64,000 nucleotides of DNA from Sulfuriferula sp. (GTDB lineage Bacteria; Pseudomonadota; Gammaproteobacteria; Burkholderiales; Sulfuriferulaceae): assembly GCA_031291235.1 (NCBI GenBank), contig JARLJL010000020.1:97134-161133 (forward strand), written 5' to 3'. Under the pieces are notes generated by a model. The model saw nothing but the letters and a program-made list of their open reading frames with translations. It was not told where the DNA came from and made no database searches. A program made the translations under genes and the position numbers. Positions 38,762 to 46,462 of this stretch are shown here, piece after piece; the first letter of the stretch is position 1, and each line of letters starts with the position of its first letter.

Positions 38762-40129
38762 TTACATCCCGGGCATCATGCCCTTCATGCCGCGCATCAT
38801 TTTCGCGAGCCCGCCTTTCGACATCATTTTCATCATTTTCTGCGCCTGCTCGAATTGTTTCAGCAAACGATTCACTTCCTGTACCGAAACACCGGCACCA
38901 GCGGCAATGCGGCGCTTGCGCGAGGCTTTGAGGATTTCCGGCTTGCTGCGTTCCTGCGGTGTCATCGCATTGATAATGCCCTCAATACGGTTCACCGCCT
39001 TCTCATCAGCCCCTGCCGGAATGGCAGCGCCAGCAGCGCCGGGAAGTTTGTCCATCAGTGCGGAAATGCCGCCCATTTTGCGCATTTGCTGGATTTGCGC
39101 CTTGAAATCTTCCAGATCGAAACCTTTGCCTTTTTTGATTTTGTCGGCAAAGCGAGCGGCTTCCACCTGATCGACATTGCGTTGTGCGTCTTCGATCAGC
39201 GAGAGCACATCGCCCATGCCGAGCACGCGCGATGCCATGCGTTCCGGGTGGAACGGTTCCAGTCCGGTGAGCTTTTCGCCAACACCGACATATTTGATCG
39301 GCTTGCCGGTGATGTGGCGTACCGATAATGCTGCACCGCCGCGCGAATCGCCGTCCAGTTTGGTGAGGATGACGCCGGTCAGCGGCAAGGTGTCGTTGAA
39401 GGCGCGCGCGGTATTGATGGCATCCTGCCCCTGCATGGCATCGACGACGAACAGGGTTTCGACCGGGTTGAGGGCGGTATGGAGCGAGCTGATTTCGTTC
39501 ATCATCGCTTCGTCTATACCCAGACGACCTGCCGTATCGACGATCAGTACGTCATGAAAATGCTTTTTCGCGTAATCCTGTGCGGCCAGCGCAATATCCA
39601 GCGGTTTCTGTTCGCCGCTGGACGGGAAGAAGTCGACATCGAGCTGGCTGGCCAAGGTCTTGAGCTGTTCGATAGCTGCCGGACGGTAAACGTCGCAACT
39701 CACCAACAGCACTTTCTTCTTCATCTGTTCCTTGAGCAATTTTGCAAGCTTGCCGCTGCTGGTCGTCTTGCCGGATCCTTGCAAGCCGGCCATTAGGATA
39801 ATGGCCGGCGGGGTAGTGGCCAGATTGATGCCGACGTGCGTCGTACCCATCAGTTGCGTGAGTTCGTCGTGTACTACGCCGATCAGGGCTTGTCCCGGTG
39901 TAAGGCTCTGCAATACCTCGACGCCCAGGGCTTTTTGTTTCACGTCGTTGATGAAATCCTTGACGACGGGAAGTGCGACGTCGGCTTCCAGCAGCGCCAT
40001 ACGCACTTCGCGCAAGGCATCCTGTATGTTGTCCTCCGTCAGGCGCGACTGTCCGCGCAGATTTTTAATAACGGAAGAAAGGCGCGTGGTTAAGTTTTCT
40101 AGCATTTGTAATGTTCCATTGGTCGCCAA
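38762..40129 (-). CDS. ffh: Signal recognition particle protein Ffh
   Basis: Binds signal sequences and the small SRP RNA and delivers nascent chains to the membrane. The 455-residue protein has N and G domains (GLQGSGKTTSSGKLAKLL as P-loop, LIVDTAGRLGIDEAMMNE, TKLDGDSRGGAALS) and a Met-rich M domain ending MMKMMSKGGLAKMMRGMKG. A divergent CcsA-like gene lies upstream, as in many proteobacteria. Its RNA partner is at 1331-1431. Confidence 0.99.
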   Translation of the reverse strand: MATNGTLQMLENLTTRLSSVIKNLRGQSRLTEDNIQDALREVRMALLEADVALPVVKDFINDVKQKALGVEVLQSLTPGQALIGVVHDELTQLMGTTHVGINLATTPPAIILMAGLQGSGKTTSSGKLAKLLKEQMKKKVLLVSCDVYRPAAIEQLKTLASQLDVDFFPSSGEQKPLDIALAAQDYAKKHFHDVLIVDTAGRLGIDEAMMNEISSLHTALNPVETLFVVDAMQGQDAINTARAFNDTLPLTGVILTKLDGDSRGGAALSVRHITGKPIKYVGVGEKLTGLEPFHPERMASRVLGMGDVLSLIEDAQRNVDQVEAARFADKIKKGKGFDLEDFKAQIQQMRKMGGISALMDKLPGAAGAAIPAGADEKAVNRIEGIINAMTPQERSKPEILKASRKRRIAAGAGVSVQEVNRLLKQFEQAQKMMKMMSKGGLAKMMRGMKGMMPGM

Positions 40130-40187
40130 AACGATGAGGATATGATGTAAACTTTGAGCTTATAGCATTTCAACCATTTTACCTCAG

Positions 40188-41003
40188 ATGAGTATCGCCT
40201 GGCTTTATCCTCTTGTTAGTTTGCTGTACGCCCTGATCGGCTGGCATTTCTGGCGCACACGCTGGCATGGCGCTGCACCGACAGCGGCCTGGGAACCGTT
40301 TGCCCTGCTGTTGCCGTTGTCGGCCCACATTTGGTTGCTGAGCATGACTATTGTCACCAGCGAAGGTATTCAGCTTGGCGTAGGCAGCGTGTTGTCGATG
40401 ATTGCCGGACTGACGGCATTGATTTACTGGATGAGCAGTTTTCATTCGCGCATGGAGGCGCTGAACGCCCCGCTGGCAGCGTTGGCAGCGGTTGCCGTGC
40501 TGGCCCCGCTGGTGCTGCCGACGACGCATTTGCTGGCCAATACGGAATTGCTCGCTTTCCGTTTGCATTTGATGATTGCCTTGCTGGCATATAGCCTGTT
40601 TACGATTGCAGCGTTGCATGCCACATTGATGTCGATCGTGGAAAAACGTCTGCATCATGTGAGCGATACCGATATTTCCGCGAATTTACCGCCGCTGCTC
40701 ACATTGGAAAGCTTGTTGTTTCGATTGATCGGGCTGGGTTTTACCTTGCTGACCCTGACACTGGTAACCGGCGTATTTTTCTCCGAAGAACTATTTCATA
40801 AACCTGCCGAGTTTAATCATAAAACCGTATTCGCCATACTTTCCTGGCTGATTTACGCGATCCTGCTTGGCGGCCGCCGATTTCGCGGCTGGCGCGGCAA
40901 GGTTGCCGTACGCTGGACATGGGTGGGTTTTGCCATGCTGCTATTGGCATACATCGGCAGCCGTTTTGTACTGGAAACCCTATTGCACCGTTATCCCGGA
41001 TAA
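40188..41003 (+). CDS. CcsA/YpjD-like cytochrome c assembly-family membrane protein
   Basis: A 271-residue integral membrane protein with about eight spans, for example WLYPLVSLLYALIGWHFW, LLPLSAHIWLL, LSMIAGLTALIYWM, LHLMIALLAYSLFTIAALHA and FAILSWLIYAILLGGRRFRG. The spaced histidines (SAHIWLL, FRLHLMIA) and the tail WTWVGFAMLLLAYIGSRFV fit the HemX/CcsA-like family called YpjD in Escherichia coli. Divergence from ffh is a conserved arrangement. The role in haem handling is inferred from the family. Confidence 0.82.
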   Translation: MSIAWLYPLVSLLYALIGWHFWRTRWHGAAPTAAWEPFALLLPLSAHIWLLSMTIVTSEGIQLGVGSVLSMIAGLTALIYWMSSFHSRMEALNAPLAALAAVAVLAPLVLPTTHLLANTELLAFRLHLMIALLAYSLFTIAALHATLMSIVEKRLHHVSDTDISANLPPLLTLESLLFRLIGLGFTLLTLTLVTGVFFSEELFHKPAEFNHKTVFAILSWLIYAILLGGRRFRGWRGKVAVRWTWVGFAMLLLAYIGSRFVLETLLHRYPG

Positions 41004-41018
41004 AGAAAAGGAATTGGC

Positions 41019-41435
41019 ATGAAATCCATTAAAGTTACCGATGTCGGCTCGTTGAAAAATGAGCTGAACAAATACAAAAAAGGCAAGAAGCTCGATATTC
41101 GTTATTTTAATCAGGCAGCACGTCTGGCCTGGTTGGGTAAAATCACTATGAGCCCGCTGGACGCCGAAGACGAGACTTGCCAGTCCTGGCTGCTGCATGT
41201 ACAGCCGCCGGAAGGATTTACCGCGCATTTCATCGACGTGGACGAAGATCTGATTAATGAAATTCATGTACTCGATGCAGAGCAGGGTGCATATTTGGCT
41301 GAAATCATGCGTGCCGGACTGTCTGCTCGTGCAGAAGAGCTCGACCAGCTCAACCGTCGCGATTTCTACTTCGGTAAGTTTTTCAAAACCGACGCCGATG
41401 CGCCCGCATCAGGAGAGGCATCATCCGGCAGTTAA
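41019..41435 (+). CDS. Hypothetical protein
   Basis: A 138-residue soluble protein I do not recognise. It starts with a basic, amphipathic region (LKNELNKYKKGKKLDIRYF), continues with a mixed strand/helix section with Trp (LAWLGKITM, CQSWLLHVQPPEGFTAHF) and ends in a polar tail. AAAGGA precedes the ATG. It is 15 bases after the CcsA-like gene, and its end overlaps the apparent true start of the lipoate-ligase-like gene. Confidence 0.75.
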   Translation: MKSIKVTDVGSLKNELNKYKKGKKLDIRYFNQAARLAWLGKITMSPLDAEDETCQSWLLHVQPPEGFTAHFIDVDEDLINEIHVLDAEQGAYLAEIMRAGLSARAEELDQLNRRDFYFGKFFKTDADAPASGEASSGS

Positions 41436-41497
41436 AAGCCCGCTGGATAGATCTGGGAGAGTGTGACCCGGAGGATTATCACGCAACCTATGCGGGG

Positions 41498-42427
41498 GTG
41501 GCGGAAGCGATGCAAGTTGGGGACGATCCTGTCGTAATCTGGGGTCTGCCTGCTGCGCATTTTTGCCTGGGACAGCATCAGTCGGCTGCTGTTGAGCTGG
41601 TTGCCAAACCATCCGTGCCGGTTATTCGCCGCCCACTGGGCGGTGGCGGTGTGTGGCTGGACAGGCATCAAGCTTGTATGGTGCTGGTTGCGCCGCGCAA
41701 TTTTTTTCCTTCGCGTCCCGATGGCTGGTATGCCCATGCACTCGAACCGATGCTGCAAGTTTATCGGGAGATGGGGTGGGCCGTATCGCTGGTGCGTCAG
41801 GATGTGTGGCTTAACGGTAAAAAACTGGCAGGCAGCGGCGCAGCAACGCTGGGCGTAGCCGGACTGGTCGGCTCCAGCTTTCTGTTGAAATTTCCTGCAG
41901 CCGAATTTACTCAACTCATTGCTGCGCCATCAGCAGGGTTTCGTTCATGGTTGAATGAGGCTTTGCATGAAGCCCTTACCAGCTGGTCGGATCATGCTGT
42001 GATACCCGATCTGGCCTGGTTATCGCTGGTATATCGGCGTGCAGCTACCGGTATTTTCGGCTGGCGCTGGGAGCAGGCGCTGTTGCGCGATGATGAACGC
42101 GCCGCGCGCGACGAATACCGGGCAGAATTAATTCCAGAGAATGACACCGGGATTCGGAACGTGCCGCATGGTATTAAAGTCAACGCGCAACGTTTTCTTA
42201 CCGAGCAGCATTTCGACGGGCGCTGGGTGCGAGTGCTGACCGATGGCAAAAGCATTGCCAGAATTGCATTGTCGAATGTTCCTCAATTGCCGGAACACTG
42301 TCTGGCGGACAGTGTCATTACCGGAACGGCATTGAACGAGATTTTGCAGCAGTACCTTCCTGCTACCGTCACCCCATTTTGGGTGCAACGCATTCTGGAA
42401 ACGGCGCATTTTGCCGACGAATCCTGA
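41498..42427 (+). CDS. Lipoate-protein ligase/octanoyltransferase family protein
   Basis: A LplA/LipB-fold acyltransferase acting on lipoyl domains. The family core is clear: HFCLGQHQSA, VIRRPLGGGGVWLD (the R-R-x-GGG substrate loop), QDVWLNGKKLAGSGAA (ligand-binding lysine in GKKLAG). The coordinates use the first canonical start, GTG 41498, giving 309 residues. Homology-like sequence continues in frame upstream (RWIDLGECDPEDYHATYAG), matching the first strand and helix of LplA, with AGGAG at 41411-41415 before two ATC codons; the true start is probably there (see findings). Confidence 0.8.
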   Translation: MAEAMQVGDDPVVIWGLPAAHFCLGQHQSAAVELVAKPSVPVIRRPLGGGGVWLDRHQACMVLVAPRNFFPSRPDGWYAHALEPMLQVYREMGWAVSLVRQDVWLNGKKLAGSGAATLGVAGLVGSSFLLKFPAAEFTQLIAAPSAGFRSWLNEALHEALTSWSDHAVIPDLAWLSLVYRRAATGIFGWRWEQALLRDDERAARDEYRAELIPENDTGIRNVPHGIKVNAQRFLTEQHFDGRWVRVLTDGKSIARIALSNVPQLPEHCLADSVITGTALNEILQQYLPATVTPFWVQRILETAHFADES

Positions 42428-42442
42428 ACTAGAGATATCTAC

Positions 42443-42835
42443 ATGACTGAACCTACTATCGCCGCAAGATTGCAACGCAAATTCATATTGATGAGCAATG
42501 ATGCCGCACTGCATGAAGCGTTGCAGGCAGCGCTGCCAGAAGGTTGGGAGATGGTTGCGACGCTCGATCTGGATAGTTTGGGTAGTTTTGACCAGATTTT
42601 GCTATATCGTTTTATTTTTCTCGATCTGGATACGTTGACCGATGACTTCGATCCGCAAGACGCTATCCGCAAAGTGCGTATGGAGCTCATGCTTAACGTT
42701 GCCATCTTCTGCTTCGGCGGTAGCACGGACGAGCGCGATCAGGCCAGGCTTAACCGCGCCGATCGCTTCTTCGAGCGTGATGAAGCGGTTGCGCGTTTGC
42801 AGCAGTTCTGCCATCAGTATCGCTGGGGTGAATAA
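42443..42835 (+). CDS. Hypothetical protein, possible degenerate receiver fold
   Basis: A 130-residue soluble protein of unknown function. The alternating pattern (FILMSNDAALHEAL, WEMVATLDLDSL, YRFIFLDLDTLTDDFDPQD, NVAIFCFGGSTDERDQARLN, ADRFFERDEAVARLQQF) resembles a response-regulator receiver: FLDLDT sits where the phospho-aspartate strand would be, but the conserved Thr/Lys positions are not evident. It lies between the lipoate-ligase-like and YgfX-like genes in one transcriptional direction. Confidence 0.7.
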   Translation: MTEPTIAARLQRKFILMSNDAALHEALQAALPEGWEMVATLDLDSLGSFDQILLYRFIFLDLDTLTDDFDPQDAIRKVRMELMLNVAIFCFGGSTDERDQARLNRADRFFERDEAVARLQQFCHQYRWGE

Positions 42836-42882
42836 TTAACGTACAGCAACCGCTCAAAGTATTTATCCGGCCATCGCGCTAC

Positions 42883-43257
42883 ATGCTGATGGCGGTCATG
42901 CTCATGCATGCTATTGCGATCACGGCAATCTGGCTGGCGGCATTGACGCGCTATTGGCAAATTGGCGGTACGCTGATTCTGGTTGTCAGCGCTATTTATT
43001 ATTTCCGGCAATTGCGTCGTGTGACGGTCGCCGCCATTGAGGCAGACGAATCCGGATATCGGGTGTTTTATCATGGTAAATGGCTGGATGTTCAGTTATG
43101 GCAAGCCTTCATCACCGTACCCCTGACCGTTATTCAGTTCAAACCGGCAATCGGTCGTCGCATTGCCATCCCCTTACTCGCAGATAGCCTGTCCGCAGAT
43201 GATTATCGGCATCTGCGGGTGTGGCTGCGCTGGGTGCGCTACGGCGATGAAGCCTAG
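42883..43257 (+). CDS. YgfX-like (CptA-type) inner membrane protein
   Basis: A small membrane protein with two spans (LMAVMLMHAIAITAIWLAAL and GGTLILVVSAIYYF) and a cytoplasmic domain (GYRVFYHGKWLDVQLWQAFI ... LLADSLSADDYRHLRVWLRW), fitting the YgfX family. In Escherichia coli YgfX works with SdhE and has been called the toxin CptA; no SdhE gene is adjacent here. The first canonical start, ATG 42883, has no ribosome-binding site and would drop the conserved segment PLKVFIRPSRY, which is encoded in frame just upstream (see findings). Confidence 0.72.
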   Translation: MLMAVMLMHAIAITAIWLAALTRYWQIGGTLILVVSAIYYFRQLRRVTVAAIEADESGYRVFYHGKWLDVQLWQAFITVPLTVIQFKPAIGRRIAIPLLADSLSADDYRHLRVWLRWVRYGDEA

Positions 43258-43279
43258 CAGGTGGCTTTTGCGTCAGCAA

Positions 43280-43957
43280 TTAATCTCGGCGCCCGCTCAC
43301 CATGACAGAACTGGATGAAGCGGTACTGATGCACTGTGTTAAAGCCTCGCGAGCTGAAACGGCGTCCTTGAACTCATTGGGGTTGCCCAGACAGGTGTCG
43401 TCCTGTTCTATGGTCAGCTTGCCGTTCTGTTCGCGCAGCGGCAATAATACGGTCATGTAATGCCAGTCGTTACCGGCATTTTCATCTTGCTGCGATAAGG
43501 GCTTGTTCGAGCGGTAGTACATGATGCTGAAAAGCAGTGCATGCTGCTCCTTCGCCAGACCCAGCGTGCGTGCGCCATTGCATTCCACATGCCCATCGGC
43601 TTTTGGGAAAGTGACATCGTGCTGGGCGACTTGTTTCAGATTCGTATCGTAAATAAATACTGAACAGGTTTCGCCACCGCTTGTGCCCTTATTTTGAGCT
43701 CTGGTGCGATATTGCGCGCCCGTCACGTAATAGTTCTGACCATTCCAGAGAATATGAAAGACATGACCGTTGAAATTCCAGTCTGTATATCCTTTGGCGA
43801 TCATGTCCTGCCGAAGCGCATGCGTGACGGGAGCGCCTGCGTCCGAGAATGGGTCGCTACTCCATGGGAAATCATGATCCAGCTTGATGTCGGCCTGCGC
43901 TGTTGATATAAAAAACAGCAAAGCAATGAATATGGTTCTAAGTATTTTTGAATTCAT
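43280..43957 (-). CDS. Secreted protein, candidate T6SS immunity paralogue (copy 3)
   Basis: A 225-residue exported protein with signal peptide LRTIFIALLFFISTAQA cut before DIKLD. It shares a clear pattern with the products at 44830-45648 and 45743-46462: the mature start A-[ED]-[LI]-K-x-D, a strand with W-N-G-Q-N-Y-Y-V-T, CSVFIYD, ECNGARTLGLA, LLFSIMYYRSN and the end DDTCLGNPNEFKDAVSAREA with a following Cys. It therefore belongs to the family found next to the muramidase effector. It stands apart from the other copies by 870 bases holding relics, so it may be an orphan immunity gene. Function is inferred from context. Confidence 0.75.
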   Translation of the reverse strand: MNSKILRTIFIALLFFISTAQADIKLDHDFPWSSDPFSDAGAPVTHALRQDMIAKGYTDWNFNGHVFHILWNGQNYYVTGAQYRTRAQNKGTSGGETCSVFIYDTNLKQVAQHDVTFPKADGHVECNGARTLGLAKEQHALLFSIMYYRSNKPLSQQDENAGNDWHYMTVLLPLREQNGKLTIEQDDTCLGNPNEFKDAVSAREALTQCISTASSSSVMVSGRRD

Positions 43958-44044
43958 GGTGCGTATTTCCCCTATTCGGTGTCATAAAATTTGTACTCGT
44001 CGTGCCGGTTTGGTGTGCCTCCAGCATCAATTTGCAAGCTATGG

Positions 44045-44200
44045 CTAGTGCTGTATTTTTAATATGTAAAGCTGAGTTTGAGCATCGCTGTACAGCGACG
44101 TCGTATGTGCAGAAGGTCCGGTGATGTCGAATACGGTTTTGCATTTCAGGTCGGTCGATTCGACGATCTTTTTATCATTTACTACCAGGTTACATAGCAT
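44045..44200 (-). pseudogene. Truncated remnant of the immunity-like family
   Basis: A 51-codon minus-strand frame from ATG 44200, with AAGGGGA before it. Its residues align with the middle of the family: CNLVVNDKKIVES against CELFLYDDKLKLL, FDITG against PDIAG, and QLYILKIQH against ILYSLMYYR. It lacks a signal peptide and the CLGNPN end. It may still be translated, but it reads as a decayed copy. Confidence 0.45.
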
Positions 44201-44829
44201 ATATTCCCCTTGGTATTACTAATCGAAACGGTAAGCATCATTATTATGGTTGTTGAATATTACGATTTATCGACAGCCTATGTCGAATTATCGGCACAGA
44301 TAAAATCCTAACATGAAATACAGAATTTATCCTACGTTATGATAAAAAATATTTGCGATAAGGAGGTTTTATTTTGATAGGATTCAACTAGTGCTGATCA
44401 GCACGGTAGAGGGTAGCGAACGATGTGATAGTAGATATTTATAAAATATATGAGGCCGGCTGCCGCTGTTTTATTGGCCCGGCCCTAATTTGTTGGAAAA
44501 TACCGTCCTTGCTTATTAACGCTCTCCGACTTGGGTTAAAAAACAATTTATGCTGTCGCTGACATTTCACATTCATTAATGCCCATAGCTATTGCATGGG
44601 CAATGCCTAAGTTGCAGTGCCTCATCATGGTTCGAATCACACGATTTTAATCAGAACGGCTGGAATAGGTGCAGTTTTAAGTACAATGAGATCAACGTAT
44701 TTGGTGTATGCCGAGATGACTGTGCTGTGGTCAGCCATACCCCCGCATTACCGCGCAGGGGGCGGACACAAGCGACGACCGCAGACGATCACTTTACAGA
44801 AACTGTGTGAAGAATGCTTTCAACATCAC
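44201..44829. other. AT-rich gap with cassette debris
   Basis: About 630 bases without a convincing gene. The part 44201-44580 is AT-rich; the rest is mixed and contains the vgrG scrap at 44720-44757. Short frames on the plus strand (44592-44810, 44617-44952) run through this scrap and into the end of the neighbouring antisense gene and show no protein-like pattern. Confidence 0.6.
44720..44757 (-). pseudogene. 38-nt fragment of vgrG
   Basis: 37 of 38 bases match vgrG at 48868-48905, in the same orientation. On the minus strand both read RGNAGVWLTTAQ; the frame then leaves vgrG homology. The copy lies in otherwise non-coding DNA, so it is a relic or recombination scar. Confidence 0.6.
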
Positions 44830-45648
44830 CTAAAGCCGTTGCCAGAACCCAACTGGCTTGGCGGTCATCACGGTGGCACTTTTCTTAATTTCGCATTGGG
44901 CAAGCATTTTACGTGCCTCAGAAATAGTCCCGATATGATTAGGGTTGCCTAAACAGGAATCGATCTGCACGAGATTCATTCCATCTCGTGTTTTTTGCGC
45001 TTGGAAAAGTACGCTCATACCAATTTTGTTGTTCTTCTCTTGTTTACGTGATTGTGTTTTATCGGTAATGTGAATGTAACGCACAGCCACTAAGAACAAA
45101 TTTTTATCCTTATCATAAACTCCCACAGCGGCTACGTCGCTACAATATATAGGCACAGAGTCATGAATTTTGACTTCATACAAATCTGATGCACCTGTTA
45201 ATTTTGGATAGGGACCGTTATCCTCTGCCAGAGTTAAAAAACAACTATTCGTATAAGTTTTGCCTTCCTTACATTGGTAAGTGCCATTGATTGGCGTGCA
45301 GGTATCGTTGTCGTTCTCCGCTTCCATGAAACTAAGCGACGTAAGAAGATAATCTTCCCCGTCTATTCTAAAATTAAGGGTATTGCCAATTTTTGCGTCT
45401 TCGATTGATGTGACGGCACCATAATCTGCCGCAAGTTGGAGCAGGTCTTGCTCGTAGAGAACCCCATCCCCACCGATATGTGGGTTTACAAGATGATTTT
45501 CTTCAACATCTTCATCACTGTAGGTCTCAGCAAACTTGTGAACTGACAATTTGAGTTCGGCACAAACAGGTCCGCTAGACAGCAGAAATATAGACAAACA
45601 AAAAAATAAAATTAATTTGGGAGAAAATCTCGGTTCGCTCATTTTCAT
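44830..45648 (-). CDS. Secreted protein, candidate T6SS immunity paralogue (copy 2)
   Basis: A 272-residue exported protein; signal peptide ends SSGPVCA, mature start ELKLS. Most divergent of the three paralogues and AT-richer than the core genes, but the family landmarks remain: a strand with FRIDGEDYLLTSLSF where the others have WNGQTYYITAQQY, a CFLTLAED strand, YCSDVAAVGVYDKDKNLFLV and the end DSCLGNPNHIGTISEARKML with a following Cys. Extra cysteines (CTPINGTYQC) suggest an added disulphide loop. It follows copy 1 by 94 bases on the same strand. Context suggests periplasmic protection against the muramidase or a related toxin. Confidence 0.75.
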   Translation of the reverse strand: MKMSEPRFSPKLILFFCLSIFLLSSGPVCAELKLSVHKFAETYSDEDVEENHLVNPHIGGDGVLYEQDLLQLAADYGAVTSIEDAKIGNTLNFRIDGEDYLLTSLSFMEAENDNDTCTPINGTYQCKEGKTYTNSCFLTLAEDNGPYPKLTGASDLYEVKIHDSVPIYCSDVAAVGVYDKDKNLFLVAVRYIHITDKTQSRKQEKNNKIGMSVLFQAQKTRDGMNLVQIDSCLGNPNHIGTISEARKMLAQCEIKKSATVMTAKPVGFWQRL

Positions 45649-45742
45649 AACATTTGCCTAAAATTGGAAAAAATGGTTTCAATTTATACTTAATGCTTTG
45701 CCAGTTCTCGAGATGTCCGTCTGGTACTATTACTTACCCTGG

Positions 45743-46462
45743 TTATTTGGTTTCGCACTGCGCAAGTGCTTTACGCGCATCTGGAATTGTAGCGTAATGA
45801 TTCGGGCTGCCCAGGCATGAATTGTCCTGCTCGAAATAGGGTTTGCCGTCAGCGTCTTTCTCGAGCCGGAAGAGGTAGGTGCTGCGTATCCAGCCAGTGC
45901 CGATGGCCTTGATGCTACCTGCTATGGGGTCGTTGACCCGGTAATACATGAGACTATAGAGGATGGCATCCATGCTCTTGGTGGCGCGACCCAGTGCGAA
46001 GCTGCCGTTGCACCACGAGCCACCTGCAATGTCTGGAAGCTTGACCTTCTGACGGGTCAGTAGCTTGAGCTTGTCGTCGTAGAGGAAGAGTTCGCAGATA
46101 CCACCGTTGGGTAGTGTTTTTGATTTGTAGTGCGGATTGATATTCACTCGATCCGACTCCGCACACTGCGCGGCAGACTGGTACTGCTGTGCCGTGATAT
46201 AGTAAGTTTGGCCGTCCCAGATCATGTGGCCTATGGCGTAGTCGTCACCACCTAAATCACACGAACCCTCCGATTTTAGTAAAGCATCACGCGGGTCGTT
46301 TATGGGAGAAAGCGTCTGCTCTTTCAATCCATAAAGATTCTTAGGTGGTTGTATCGCAGCAAAATTGTTGTCCATGGTCAATTCGGCGTGAGATTGCGAG
46401 CCGTATGCACAAAATAGACTTACAGCGAGCAGATTAAGCAACTTCTTTTTTGAGTTTTTCAT
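45743..46462 (-). CDS. Secreted protein, candidate T6SS immunity protein of the muramidase (copy 1)
   Basis: A 239-residue exported protein; signal peptide KLLNLLAVSLFCAYGSQSHA, mature start ELTMD. Its first 29 bases overlap the end of the effector gene, the classic arrangement of a cognate immunity gene, and a periplasmic location fits an effector that attacks peptidoglycan. Family landmarks: MIWDGQTYYITAQQY, GGICELFLYDDKL, WCNGSFALGRAT, ILYSLMYYRVND, DNSCLGSPNHYATIPDARKA with a following Cys. I know no named immunity family with this pattern. Confidence 0.8.
   Translation of the reverse strand: MKNSKKKLLNLLAVSLFCAYGSQSHAELTMDNNFAAIQPPKNLYGLKEQTLSPINDPRDALLKSEGSCDLGGDDYAIGHMIWDGQTYYITAQQYQSAAQCAESDRVNINPHYKSKTLPNGGICELFLYDDKLKLLTRQKVKLPDIAGGSWCNGSFALGRATKSMDAILYSLMYYRVNDPIAGSIKAIGTGWIRSTYLFRLEKDADGKPYFEQDNSCLGSPNHYATIPDARKALAQCETK

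Noticed and set aside
44617..44952. Plus-strand frame of 111 codons in the relic region
   Set aside because: It reads the antisense of the vgrG scrap and of the end of the neighbouring gene; no ribosome-binding site or domain.
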